From Mycosarcoma maydis (lineage: Eukaryota; Basidiomycota; Ustilaginomycetes; Ustilaginales), in assembly GCF_000328475.2 (NCBI RefSeq), contig NC_026487.1:124001-188000 (forward strand): a stretch of DNA of 64,000 bases, given 5' to 3'. The position numbers and the translations under genes were made by a program. Position 1 is the stretch's first letter. Each line of letters starts with the position of its first letter. This document shows positions 1 to 9,917 of this stretch, piece by piece. The notes under the pieces were generated by a model. The model made no database searches. It had not been told where the DNA came from and saw only the letters and a program-made list of their open reading frames with translations.

Positions 1-2382
1 ATTGCAAAGGTCACAAATCAGATCAAGCCCGCCGAAATGTGGACCCACTTTATCAGTCAACGTCGCCCCGTCGTTATCGATGGCTTGCTCCGCGATCCTG
101 ACTTCAAAGCTGCCAAATGGACCAATCTTGAATATCTTCGGTCAACCGCAGGCCATGTACCCGTCAAGATCGAGCCTGTTCACCCCTCCGCAGGTCATTT
201 CGGCACCTCGGTCAAGCGAAGCAAGGTCAAGTTCTCCGAGTTTCTCCAGACGCTCCAAGATGTTGAAAGCGCCGGCAAATGGTACCTCACCACCCAATAT
301 GTTGACGACGACGAAACCGCCGACTCGTCCCATCCCTCAACCCCTCACGATCCCGACAGAGAAGAAGATGGCTACGAGCCAGAGCTCGACAATGTCCTTC
401 CCGCTCCCACAAATGCGCTTTCCAACGACTTTCCACATCGTCCAGCCCTCCTCGGCAACCTTGTTCTTCAACAATGTAACTTGTGGCTAGGCAACAGTAA
501 GGAGGGCAAGAGCTCCGGATTGCATCACGACTTTCACGATAACCTCTACATCCTTCTCTCTGGTTACAAGCGCTTTCTCCTCTTCCCTCCCTCAGCACAT
601 CGGTTCCTCCATCCTCGTGGCTGCATCGATCGGGTCTATCCCAATGGTCTTATCGTCTATACTCTTCCTGGCGAGCTTCCATCCTACGTGCCTGTCGCTG
701 GCCGTAAGCCCCAACTACCCATACGCCCAGATGGCCTCGTTCCTTCAGAAGCCGCAAGATGGCGTCGTAAAGCTCGTCTTCGCGTCAAACGTGAGATTGA
801 CGAGCGCGCCGCTGCAGAGGCAGGCGAAGGCTCCCGTCACAAGAGCCAACGCAAGGGAAAAGCAAAGCAGACCCGTCTCCAAGAGCTAGCTGAAGAGGCC
901 TTCCTCCAAGCTGAGGCTGAACTCCGCATCTGTCGCATGGACGAAGAAGGCATCGACCCTGAGGACGACAGCCTAGACGACGGCCCTGACTTTGACGACG
1001 ACGACAGCAATCCCGATCTCGACGGTCTCTTGAACACAATCATCGACTTCAACGCCAACCCGCTCATCGATTCGTGTGAAGGAAGCCGGTCTGAAGATGA
1101 AAATGACAGCCAGAGCGACGATGACGATGATGATGATCAAGCCCGCCGGCTGATGGACTCCCTTCCAGCTCCAGTCAAACACATCGGCATGGCTGCGCTG
1201 GCTGGCGATCCAGCGTCCATGCGAAAGCTTCGTGCCTATCTCGACAGCGTGGCCGAATCAGATCACTCTGACGATGAGTCCGACCATGAGCATGCAGACG
1301 CGAATGATTCGAGCGACTCGGAGGCGCTTGACGACACGTCTTCGGCAGATAACGAACAACAGCCTGGGCTGCTTGCTCCGTCCCGGCTCGATCGTCCCAA
1401 CGGTCTCTCTCACAAACGCAAGAATGAGCCATTGTCAGATGATGCACATGACTCCGACAATCGAGCAGACCAGGAGGCATCAGACACCATCGAGTCTAGT
1501 GGCACCCCAGCACCCCCAAAGCGAGTCAAAATCGCTTCGTTGGTTGACACTTTTGGCGCAGCAAGGTCCTTGTCCGGTGATAGCCATGCCAGTAGTGAAG
1601 AGTCCGACAGCCAGACGCAAGAACCAGATTTGGGCGATAGCGACGATGATAGCGAGCCCGGCTTCCTTGGCGCCGACTCTGGCTCTGAATTTGGAGACGT
1701 GAACGAAGGAGAAGCTCAACTGGAACGCCTCCTCGCAATGGCCGAGCAGGATGCCGATGCTCAAGCTTCACCCGCTGCCGACGACGGCGATGAAGACAAC
1801 GAGCCTCAAAGCTTCTCACGCATCCCACCACACGTTTTACACCGCTGTCTCAATATTCCCGACGACCCATCTCGACCCATGGCCAAGCAAAGCCACAGTG
1901 GTGCGGGCGCGCGCAAAAACAAAGCCGCCGCGTCCGAGCCGTATACAGTCGTACCTGGCTGTCCACCGCCCATCGAGGTGTTCCTGAAACCGGGCCAAAT
2001 GCTGTACCTTCCCGCCAGCTGGTATCATGAGGTCACGTCTTCGTCACTACCACCTCTAAGGGATTTAGAGGATATCACCGAGCAGAGTGAGGAACCCAGC
2101 AAGGTGCATATGGCGCTCAATTACTGGTTCCATCCTCCCGACGCGCTCGAGTTCGAGCCCGTCGAGTCGAGACAGGGTTTCGATGCAAATGGCCAAGGCC
2201 GTGCATCAAGCGACATTGTCGTCCCAGGTCTTGGCGTTGGTCTCGGCGAAAGCGCCATCGAGAACCGCGGCAATGGTACAGGAACCCACGAGAGGCCGTA
2301 CCGCGATGCTGAAGTTTGGGATGAAGTCGCCCATGCGGTTGCTCAGCAGATCAAGCTTGCCAAGGAGAGTGTATCCAGGTGA
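1..2382 (+). CDS. JmjC/cupin_8-domain protein, 5' end cut by window edge
   Basis: The reading frame is open from base 1, and the codons before the first visible ATG (base 37) fit the family (a helix leading into RRPVVIDGLL), so the true start lies outside the window. The fold resembles the cupin_8/JmjC class of Fe(II)/2-oxoglutarate oxygenases. The first iron-binding group is HHDFHDN (His and Asp at visible codons 175 and 177), followed by a GYKRFLLFPP strand. The distal histidine is in LPASWYHEVTSS at about codon 676, followed by LNYWFHPP. In ordinary members these ligands are about 80-110 residues apart; here about 500 separate them, much of it acidic, Asp/Ser-rich and probably disordered. 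Substrate is unknown; protein hydroxylase, demethylase or TYW5-like roles are all possible. It runs tail to tail with the next gene. Confidence 0.85.
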   Translation: MAKVTNQIKPAEMWTHFISQRRPVVIDGLLRDPDFKAAKWTNLEYLRSTAGHVPVKIEPVHPSAGHFGTSVKRSKVKFSEFLQTLQDVESAGKWYLTTQYVDDDETADSSHPSTPHDPDREEDGYEPELDNVLPAPTNALSNDFPHRPALLGNLVLQQCNLWLGNSKEGKSSGLHHDFHDNLYILLSGYKRFLLFPPSAHRFLHPRGCIDRVYPNGLIVYTLPGELPSYVPVAGRKPQLPIRPDGLVPSEAARWRRKARLRVKREIDERAAAEAGEGSRHKSQRKGKAKQTRLQELAEEAFLQAEAELRICRMDEEGIDPEDDSLDDGPDFDDDDSNPDLDGLLNTIIDFNANPLIDSCEGSRSEDENDSQSDDDDDDDQARRLMDSLPAPVKHIGMAALAGDPASMRKLRAYLDSVAESDHSDDESDHEHADANDSSDSEALDDTSSADNEQQPGLLAPSRLDRPNGLSHKRKNEPLSDDAHDSDNRADQEASDTIESSGTPAPPKRVKIASLVDTFGAARSLSGDSHASSEESDSQTQEPDLGDSDDDSEPGFLGADSGSEFGDVNEGEAQLERLLAMAEQDADAQASPAADDGDEDNEPQSFSRIPPHVLHRCLNIPDDPSRPMAKQSHSGAGARKNKAAASEPYTVVPGCPPPIEVFLKPGQMLYLPASWYHEVTSSSLPPLRDLEDITEQSEEPSKVHMALNYWFHPPDALEFEPVESRQGFDANGQGRASSDIVVPGLGVGLGESAIENRGNGTGTHERPYRDAEVWDEVAHAVAQQIKLAKESVSR

Positions 2383-2635
2383 TTCGCATCTCGTCTCATC
2401 TCGCATAAAGTACATCATCTCCGATTTCATCTCTTTCCTTTCTCGTTCCATCTGATCTCGTCTCATCACTGCTTGCGATGCCGGAACGCCATTCCACGCC
2501 GGCAAGATCGAATCACACATCACGTTTGCCTTTTCTCATGATCAAGTCTCTCCCTTCTTGAATCACGCACGTCAGGTTCGAGCAAAGCCAAAAAAGGATG
2601 CGATCGAAGAGATATCTCTATTGCTCTGGACATCT

Positions 2636-5600
2636 TCAGAATCCTTTTTCCTCAAATGCAACCAAGCTTTGACCCAATGTGCCATCGAACAGTTTCCAAA
2701 CGTCGGGCATCGATTCAAGCGCTGGAAGGATTTGGGCTAGCTGTTGCTGCGGCATGTTGAGGTTCATGCCTGGAATGTTGATCTGCGAGCCATCCAATGA
2801 CATGCTTGGCTGTAAGGTCGACCAATCTCGAGCTACATTTGTTTGCTCGTTGCCTTGGGTCACCTCGAAACCGCCTTTCCTCCACGACGGCTCGTTCTTT
2901 GTCGAAACTCGCGCGTCGCTCATTCCATTCCGCATGATGTTGTTCGGCGAGATAGCGGCAGGTGTCAATTCCGCATTGCTGGGCACACCGCTATACGACA
3001 TGAACATGCTCGACAGCGAGTTGGCTGTTTCGCCGGGCTGGAAAGAGACGCTTTGACTAGAGCGCGACGTCGAATTGCCTGCAAGCGGGTTGAAGTTGGT
3101 CGAGCCATATCCGAACGATGCGCTTGGTAGAAGACCAAAGTGCTCTTCGTCTGGCGAAGTACCTTCGAGAAGGGCAGAAGACACGTCCGAGTGAACAGAG
3201 CCATGGTTGAATTGCGAAAACCAGCTAGCCTCTAGTGTAGGATCATTCGAAGCATTGACTGCATACGATCGATCTACGGTGCGCTCAACCGTCGATAGCG
3301 TCTTGCCAAAGCTACTCTGGGTGTTGTTCTGGGTTGCCGCAGGCGGATCACTTCCATTTTCTGGCAATCGGATGCGTTTGAGGACCGAGTCGACTCCATC
3401 TGTGTTCTTGCGTTTTCTCGGCTGCCCAGGTTGTCGATCATAACGCTCGCCCTCTGCAAGAAGATCCGAAAGCAGCTGGCATCCTCTGCGAGCGATAGCA
3501 CTTTTGCGCGTGAAGCGGCCGAGTGCTTCGAGAGCACGCTTCACTTCCTTGCGCCTCAAAGCACGTTGTTCTCCATCTGAGGCTGGCTCGAACATGTCCA
3601 ACGCCAAAATTGTAACAGCGGCGACAGAGTGGTATGGAATCGTCCACAGCGCTCCTCCGTGGACTCGCGATTGCAGATCTAATTGCGGTCTGTCGTCACC
3701 TTCAGCATTGAGACCCAACCCGCGCTCAAGCTCGTGCAGAACGCCCCGTGCGGTTTCGATAGATGCACTGTGCGAGAGCGCCCGTTCTTTCGCCAAAACG
3801 TCTCGAGATAAGAAAGCACGATGCATTACAAGGATCTTGTGTTGCACCGAGATAAAGAGATAATGCTGCAGCACGGTGGTAAAGCTTGGCAACGATGCGT
3901 GCTTACCTTTCGTAGATTCTGACCGCGTTGGATCGAGGCAAGCTTTGAAACGGTTGGTCACAAAGCGGAGACGATCCTCGTGGTGCTTGACCAGTGACAG
4001 GGAAGGCATATCGCGCGTCTTGTTGAGGTCTTCGAAAAAGTCACAAACAATCTTGGCGACGTGGCAAGTGAAGCGCTGTTTGGATGCTACGGTGAGCACA
4101 CTGACTTCGCGATTGATCAGACGACCTTCTTCCAGATCTTCGTCCGAGCAGTTGTGCGGCAAGGGTGTGTCGTACTGTCCTTCAACAATGGAGAAACAAC
4201 CACTGAAGGGAATTGCAAAATAATCCTGTTGTGTGAAAGCCCACCAGACTCGCTTGCCTACCTCAAGATCGATTATGCGCTTCTTCCAGATTGCAAATTG
4301 TCTACGTGATTCGTCTGGAAGGCGACATGATCCCATATCCTCGCTCTGAATGCCGGCACGATGAAGCACCTGTGCGCGTTGAGCTGCACACGCCTCTAAA
4401 AATCTGGCCGTGCGGCCAAGAGCGTGTAAACCGAGCGTTTGAGCCGTCTTGATGCCGATCGCAAGGAGCGAGGTGAGCAAATCGCTTCCACAAATGTTGT
4501 GACCAGCGACGCACAGGATTGCGATGGTTTGGCAGGAGTACACGGAAGGTTTAACCAGATAATCAGCCAAAGAGAGCGAGTCCATGGCTGCATGCAGAAG
4601 GACTGAGGCAGAACGCATGCGTTCTGTCTCGGAGCCAAGACCGCAATAGGCACCTTCCTCTTCCGACATTTGGTGTATGGCGATACTGCAGATGACGTAG
4701 AACAGCGAGAGCCAGGCAGGGTCGATCGCCCGATATCCTTCATACTCGCTGTTGCCCTCTTCTGGCACGGCGATGCTGACGAATGCCTCAACCTCTCTTT
4801 CGAAAGTCGGAAAGTGTACACAGCAGTGCTGCCAAGCGCCAATCTCCTTTGCTACCCCAACGATGCGACGAATGGCAGAAGGAGAGAGCATCACAGCTTT
4901 GATGCCATCCGTCACCGGCTTGGCAGCTGGTCTTGCAAGTAGATTCGCTGGTGGTAGGTCATCGGGATGCGACTGTAGCAGAGAGTTTATGCGAGCGACT
5001 ACACGGGAAGGCAACCCGTGACGGAGATGTTTGAGCAGGCGCGATCTGCCGTCTGAGCCATGTTCCGATCCGTTCGCCTCAGAGTCACGGACTCTGGAAG
5101 AAGCACAGTTCTCCCCGATCGAGACCAGTACCGGATCGCTACTAACTCCAGGGCTTTCTCGAGGTCCAGATTCGACATCGCTATCAGAAGAGTTAACGTC
5201 AAAGTCGACATCGCGCCGCCTGTCTTTGCCGAGCGTAAGAAACTCTAGAGTCGTAGCTGCATCTGTCGATGCCAATTCGGCGTTCCGACCCTGTTGCCGC
5301 ATCGCGGGGAGACTGTGGTTGCGCTGTTGTGCTAGTTGGGTTGCTGATCCTGGCGTTTCGACAACAGCCGCGTCGACTCTGTCGCTGTCCAACAACTTTC
5401 CAGTTCCATCCAGAGGTGTGCGCCCATTGGTGGTAGAAGCGGCCTCGGACTTTACCCAGCTTGCGCGATTGTCGCCGAGTACGGAAATTACATCCTCAAC
5501 GTCGTTCAGCCTGGCTTTGAGATTTTCCACAGACTCGACTTGGCTTGCATGCTCGTTCAAGCGCTGTTCGATGCGGTCCAACTGCGTCTGCAATCTTGAA

Positions 5601-6175
5601 AGCCCTCGCAAGACAATGTCCGTACTTTGTTGAGCTAGCTGACTCGAATCTCCCTGCTCGCTGACCACTGTCGAAAACCGTCGACAAGATGCAGACTGCG
5701 TTGAGCTTGCATCTAAGGGCGAGTTGTAGTAGCTTAGCTGTTGATCGGGTGACTCGAGCTTCGGGGATGACGGCCCGGCTATTGAATGCGATGAACCCTC
5801 GAGCCGGCAGTGCTCTGCTTTGCCACGCTTGATGCATGATTGACAAGGCACCTTCTTATCGCATCGAATTTTGCGCCGCGCGCACTCCGTGCAAGACCAT
5901 GAAGGGCGCTGACTTCGCTTGTAGGGGACAGGTTCAGTCTTTGTGCCGCCCGTGACGGAGCTCTCACGACTTGTCATTGTTCCGTACGGTTTGCCTCGAT
6001 CAGGCGTGCTGTGACCTCCAGACGAAATGCGGGTATGGCACGGCGCGTCTGTCCTTGTGCGGCGTGATGGCAGAGACGGCGGTGCAAGCGACGTCTGGAG
6101 GTCGACCTGGATCTGCCAGTATGTTGTTGACAGATGGTATATGATGCGTTGTTGAGATGGTGGTGCAAATGCCAT
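2636..6175 (-). CDS. Zn2Cys6 fungal transcription factor
   Basis: This single-exon frame of 1179 codons encodes a fungal binuclear zinc cluster regulator. The cluster is complete: Cys 95, 98, 105, 111, 114 and 123, spaced C-x2-C-x6-C-x5-C-x2-C-x8-C, with the typical ARRKIRCDKK core. A predicted coiled coil with leucine heptads follows at about residues 185-235, as expected of a dimer. Residues about 440-780 have the look of the fungal transcription-factor middle homology region. The C-terminal third is Ser/Asn/Gln-rich and may activate transcription. Residues 1-66 are poorly conserved-looking, so Met67 (ATG at 5977) may be the real start. Target genes cannot be deduced. The 3' end lies 253 bp from the convergent JmjC gene. 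Confidence 0.9.
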   Translation of the reverse strand: MAFAPPSQQRIIYHLSTTYWQIQVDLQTSLAPPSLPSRRTRTDAPCHTRISSGGHSTPDRGKPYGTMTSRESSVTGGTKTEPVPYKRSQRPSWSCTECARRKIRCDKKVPCQSCIKRGKAEHCRLEGSSHSIAGPSSPKLESPDQQLSYYNSPLDASSTQSASCRRFSTVVSEQGDSSQLAQQSTDIVLRGLSRLQTQLDRIEQRLNEHASQVESVENLKARLNDVEDVISVLGDNRASWVKSEAASTTNGRTPLDGTGKLLDSDRVDAAVVETPGSATQLAQQRNHSLPAMRQQGRNAELASTDAATTLEFLTLGKDRRRDVDFDVNSSDSDVESGPRESPGVSSDPVLVSIGENCASSRVRDSEANGSEHGSDGRSRLLKHLRHGLPSRVVARINSLLQSHPDDLPPANLLARPAAKPVTDGIKAVMLSPSAIRRIVGVAKEIGAWQHCCVHFPTFEREVEAFVSIAVPEEGNSEYEGYRAIDPAWLSLFYVICSIAIHQMSEEEGAYCGLGSETERMRSASVLLHAAMDSLSLADYLVKPSVYSCQTIAILCVAGHNICGSDLLTSLLAIGIKTAQTLGLHALGRTARFLEACAAQRAQVLHRAGIQSEDMGSCRLPDESRRQFAIWKKRIIDLEVGKRVWWAFTQQDYFAIPFSGCFSIVEGQYDTPLPHNCSDEDLEEGRLINREVSVLTVASKQRFTCHVAKIVCDFFEDLNKTRDMPSLSLVKHHEDRLRFVTNRFKACLDPTRSESTKGKHASLPSFTTVLQHYLFISVQHKILVMHRAFLSRDVLAKERALSHSASIETARGVLHELERGLGLNAEGDDRPQLDLQSRVHGGALWTIPYHSVAAVTILALDMFEPASDGEQRALRRKEVKRALEALGRFTRKSAIARRGCQLLSDLLAEGERYDRQPGQPRKRKNTDGVDSVLKRIRLPENGSDPPAATQNNTQSSFGKTLSTVERTVDRSYAVNASNDPTLEASWFSQFNHGSVHSDVSSALLEGTSPDEEHFGLLPSASFGYGSTNFNPLAGNSTSRSSQSVSFQPGETANSLSSMFMSYSGVPSNAELTPAAISPNNIMRNGMSDARVSTKNEPSWRKGGFEVTQGNEQTNVARDWSTLQPSMSLDGSQINIPGMNLNMPQQQLAQILPALESMPDVWKLFDGTLGQSLVAFEEKGF

Positions 6176-6517
6176 GCGAGTCAGGTCACCTGACTCAAAC
6201 TCGTGACTCTGGCTTCCACTCGTGACTTCTTCTAGCCTTTCTTATCTTTCAGAGCCTTCTTATCGGAGCTTGTGGGGTACAAGCTCTGGCTCGTGATTGG
6301 CCGTGGGCCACGGGCGTACTAATTTACAGTGTTAGATCTATACATTCTGCGTCTGTCACTGCAGCATCGTGCATCACAGGAATCACGAATTTGTGAATCA
6401 GACACAGAAACCCATTCACGTGATTCACGATTCGTGATTTTTTACGATGTGATTCGTGATTCGTGATTTACGATTGTTTTAAGCTTCTCCACTTGACTCA
6501 CGCGTATAGTACACGGT
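6176..6517. other. Gene-free, motif-rich upstream region of the Zn2Cys6 gene
   Basis: No coding signal is seen. Bases about 6410-6475 hold a dense cluster of CACGATT/AATCGTG words in both orientations, the same motif seen in most other intergenic regions here. This marks the left edge of the transposon-relic island. Confidence 0.6.
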
Positions 6518-7893
6518 AGATGACCTTTTCGACTGGGCGGTGAAGGAGTGCACCGTTCATTCAGCTAACAGGCAACAGGAGTTGCTGGCGGCCATCCATC
6601 TACTCCGCTGGGATCCAGTGGGTGTCCACGCCCACGACTTTCTCGTTGAATGGAAGCAGCACGTATCTTGAAGGACCATGGACTCGTTCCGCTACAAGAC
6701 TCTGATGCGTGCTCTTCTTAGCGACAGGAACGCTCTCTTTACTGCCATCTTCATCGTGTATCAAGGAAGGAATGGCATCGATACATACCTTCATCACACG
6801 GTCGCTAGTGTCGCCGAAGTCCTGCGAGAGTGCTCTACGCTAGCAGCCGAGAACGCTCCAGTCAAAACCTTGACCACTTTGGATGACTCCAAGCTAGTCA
6901 CATTGCGTTACCTCATGAACTGCTGGGCATGCGATCAACTAGGCCGTGCTGCCAATAGCTGCCCTGATGACGAAGCTCATGCACGTTGGAAGCAGAACAA
7001 AGCGAAGCTGCCACCCAAGATCCGTGCGAACATATATGTCGTATTGCCGCGTGCGAAGGTTCGAAGCGTTTAGGATGACACGCCGGCCCTTGCGCTCTTC
7101 ACTCAGCTCAAGCCGGCATCCAACGATACACCAACTCGGCTCATTCCTTTTGTTTTCGACTCTGAAGCTTCCTGTGTTATGTTCAACTCTGCCCATCACG
7201 GCAAGGGATGGAACGTTGATGACACGTACTACTCATGACTGCGACGGCGGCAAGCTCCCTGTTCCAAATATAGGGTGACACCGTCAGCTTACTTAGCTTC
7301 AGCTCCAAGCTGCTTAGATGCGGAACCACCACCTACAGGAACTGTCTCCTGCTACGAAATCTTCACTTATGAAAAGGTGTCTGTGACTTTCGAGGATGAG
7401 GTCTTCTCTGTTTTAAGACCCCCATGGTCATGCCGTCCTTGTCCCAATCAGTAGCGACGGCTTCCCCGCTGCAGCAATGATGATATGGGACGACAGCATG
7501 CTAGGACAAGTTGGCTCTCAAGCTTTCCCCCATACGCAAAGCAAGATCCAGCCACTGCCGAGCAAAGCAGAACTGTGGCTCCGCAAACTCGGCTACCCTG
7601 GACACAATGCATTGATGCACACACGTTCCACTACTTTCGCCCATGATATCCCTTCGAGCCCTGTGACACAGCCCGGGGTACTCTGCAACATATGCATATG
7701 CAGTCAAGCTAGTGCACAAAAGACTGCTTGCCCCCGCCAAGTTCATCACCCCCTTCAGTTGGTGTCCATGGATGTAATGGGTCCATTCGTGATTGCAGAA
7801 CAGAACACCTTTTCAGGAAGGATATTGTGTCTATGTAACGTTACAGGCGCGAGTGAAGAAGCTTATGAAGATCACGAATGTAGTGTTCACTGA
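6518..7893 (+). mobile_element. Degenerate Ty1/copia retrotransposon body (gag, protease, integrase relics)
   Basis: Three pieces of a copia polyprotein lie in order on one strand. A gag-like piece runs from about 6518 to 7073, with an in-frame TGA at 6669, and ends in a zinc knuckle CWACDQLGRAANSC in which Arg replaces the expected His. After an in-frame TAG at 7071 the same frame continues to a protease-like VFDSEAS (Gly changed to Glu in the usual DSGAS) at about 7155-7172, and stops at 7239. A frame-shifted piece at 7477-7893 carries the pre-integrase LWLRKLGYPGHNALMH, paired cysteines (CNICICSQ) and a DVMGPF start of the integrase core. Reverse transcriptase and RNase H are not found. 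The stops, shifts and altered catalytic residues show a dead copy. Confidence 0.8.
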
Positions 7894-8164
7894 CAAAGTT
7901 AACTTACGAGAAGGCGTTAGGCATGAGGCTTGAGCATCGTGCATGGAGGCTGTTCCGATCATGTTAGAAGAATATAGTGAAGTTAACTAACCTTCAATAT
8001 CTTGCCTTCGTGCTTACCAGAACGTATTCTTCAGCATCCCCTCCTCGATCCCGCGGGTTCCTTCAGCACCGAGGCCACGAGGGTGTCGAAGGGGCAGGAG
8101 TCCCGAGTATGGGTGCAGCGAGAGGCTTTCTCAATGAATCTGCGAGCTTCTCACTCATATCCTG
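7894..8164. other. Unassigned island sequence
   Basis: No gene or recognisable element is seen in this stretch, which follows the copia integrase relic. Short open frames here lack any family motif. Confidence 0.4.
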
Positions 8165-8250
8165 AAAAAAGGAAAAAGTTGTCCTCGGAGCCACCCCGAC
8201 AACCACCCCCGATCTAGGCTCCTCCTCAGGGGTGGCTTTCAATAAGCAAC
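8165..8250 (+). repeat. Partial copy of short inverted-repeat (MITE-like) element
   Basis: It opens with GAAAAAAGGAAAAAG, then a GTTGTCCTCGGAGCCACCCC end matching the ends of the element at 9051-9950 and 12335-12465. The interior and right end have diverged or been lost, leaving only a GGGGTGGCTTTC echo of the far end. Confidence 0.55.
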
Positions 8251-8329
8251 TACCCCCATCAATCAACCGGTCCCAGCATACAGCTTAATACGCCACAGTT
8301 GTTGTCGATGCAGTTTAATAAATTAATCA

Positions 8330-8480
8330 ATCTAAGCCAACAACTGAGCGAGCGAGCAAGTGAGATGGGCTAGTGAATAAAGAGCCAGCAGCCAAACGAG
8401 CGAGTGAGATCGACGAGTGAAAGAGACCAACGAGCAAGACCAACGAGCAAGACCAGCGAGTGAGATCAACGAGATGAACG
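8330..8480. repeat. Degenerate short tandem repeat (GAGCAAG/GAGTGAG words)
   Basis: The words ACCAACGAGCAAG, CGAGTGAGATC and GCGAGCGAGCAAG recur imperfectly through about 150 bp. No open frame of interest overlaps. It looks like a decayed simple repeat. Confidence 0.45.
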
Positions 8481-8531
8481 GGGCGGGTTAGCAGGGTTAC
8501 AATGATGCACGGGCAAGCTGGCGACAAGGAA

Positions 8532-8786
8532 TCACGAATCGTGAATAGGATGATGCTTACCAACTAGGCAGTTAACGAAGGGGTTTTTGTGGCCATCGGC
8601 CGAGAGTGACCTGCGAGAGGAGGACAAAGACGAAGAAGCACCCGAGCTGGATCGAGATCGCTTGCCGCAGACGGTCGGAGGCTGCAGTACGGTCCATGGT
8701 TGGTGGACAAGCACGAAGAGATGGGGCTTGCCGAGCACCGACTGCTTGAGGGCGATGGTGTGGCTAGCCAAGTTGAAAACATTCAT
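8532..8786 (-). pseudogene. Orphan exon-like fragment, unrecognised
   Basis: A minus-strand frame reads from an ATG at 8786 through a composition typical of proteins from this genome, including a Ser/Arg-rich stretch (SSSGASSSLSSSRRSLS). It reaches CVGKHHP-like codons exactly where a good splice donor (GTAAGC, about 8560) occurs. No downstream exon follows; the next sequence is simple repeat and transposon debris. It may be a captured or abandoned first exon. I do not recognise the protein. Confidence 0.25.
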
Positions 8787-8923
8787 GATTGAGCTCGACG
8801 AAGTCTACGATGGGCGATGGGCAAGGATGCGCATTCGACGACCATGGTGGTAGCGTATGGGTAGAGTCGCTACATGATTACAGACGAGTCACGAGTACGT
8901 ACTTCTCTCTGATCGATGCTCCA

Positions 8924-9004
8924 GCAAGCTGCTGGCTTTGCCATTAACTCTCTTGCAACAGTCACGAGTCTCGAGTACCATCTCGAATTGCTAGGCTACG
9001 AATC
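8924..9004 (+). repeat. Dispersed repeat B, copy 1
   Basis: About 80 bp beginning CGATGCTCCAGCAAGCTGCT and ending GCTAGGCTACGAATC, nearly identical to 12172-12255 with a short indel. In both places an inverted-repeat element follows within about 100 bp, so a larger unit was duplicated. Confidence 0.8.
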
Positions 9005-9164
9005 GTGGATATATAACTTTGTTTTGCTCCGATCGTGAATCTTGGATCACGTCGTGAAAGAAGGAAAAAGTCGTCCTAGGAACCACCCCGGCAACAACCC
9101 AAGGTAGGTCATAGGTGGCTTCTCACCGCAATCATACCTCGCAGGTGGCTCCTAAGGTGGTTCC

Positions 9165-9917
9165 TATTCAATATTCTCGGTGAATCCTTAGCGGGCGCTG
9201 GATGATCGAAGTCTCCCTTTCCTTAGAGAGGCGAGTTGGGACTGAGTAGGGTCGAGAATGGTTTGGGATGTATTTGGATAGTGTGAATTGGACAAGGGAC
9301 TAACTACAAAGTGTGAGCGTTCCCTCTGTATTTATGTACATGAGTCGACTGGAGTATCCTACATGAGCTTCTCCCTATACGTCAGCTCCTCATACAACTG
9401 ACTAGCTGTGGCCACAACTGGCCAGATGCATGAGTCTGTTCTCCCTCAGGTTCTTCCACTTGGTACGAGTCTGTAGCCAACGGCGTGTTCCCACAGTCGT
9501 CCAGCGACTTGTGTGAATTTACCCCTGGGCTTCTCGCTACCACCGCTATGTTGTGAAGCGGGGAAACTCTGGCGAGTTACTATACTTGCGCGCGTACCGC
9601 GGTCGTACTGCGGGTGCATTGAGCGCGTGTCGCGCGCGTATGGCGCGCGTACTGCGAGTGTATCGCACGCGTACCGCGGACGTACCGCTGGTGTACTGAG
9701 TGCGTGTCGCGCGCGTATAGCGCGCGTACTGAGAGTGTATCGCACGCGTACCGCAGACGTACCGCTGGTGTATTGAGTGCGTGTCGCGCGCGTATAGCGC
9801 GCGTACTGAGACACCTACTCGTTCCCGTCCGGTCACTCGTGTATACCGGTTAGGTTACTGCAAGGGTTGCATGATTGTGGGCGATCAGACTAAACGCCAA
9901 TCGTAGATATTCTAACA
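9165..9917 (-). mobile_element. Solo LTR, copy 1, nested in the inverted-repeat element
   Basis: The element is flanked by a perfect 5-bp target duplication, GTTCC (9160-9164 and 9918-9922), typical of LTR retrotransposons. Read on the minus strand it begins TGTTAGAATATC and ends TTGAATA, so it has the usual TG start but not the usual CA end. It shares long blocks with 10410-10982 and 11584-12773, in the same orientation. No internal coding region adjoins it, so it is a solo LTR left by recombination. It also carries the 77-bp tandem repeat at about 9580-9811, absent from copy 2. Confidence 0.8.
9580..9811 (+). repeat. CpG-rich 77-bp tandem repeat, about three copies
   Basis: The word AGTGTATCGCACGCGTACCG recurs at 9657 and 9734, a spacing of 77 bp, and a more diverged unit precedes it. 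Units are packed with GCGCGC and CGCGCGTATAGCGCGCG palindromes. The repeat lies inside LTR copy 1 and is missing from copy 2, where the flanking blocks meet at about 10820. Confidence 0.8.

Noticed and set aside
9446..9836. Repetitive Arg/Thr/Tyr-rich frames on the minus strand
   Set aside because: They are translations of the 77-bp tandem repeat inside a solo LTR.
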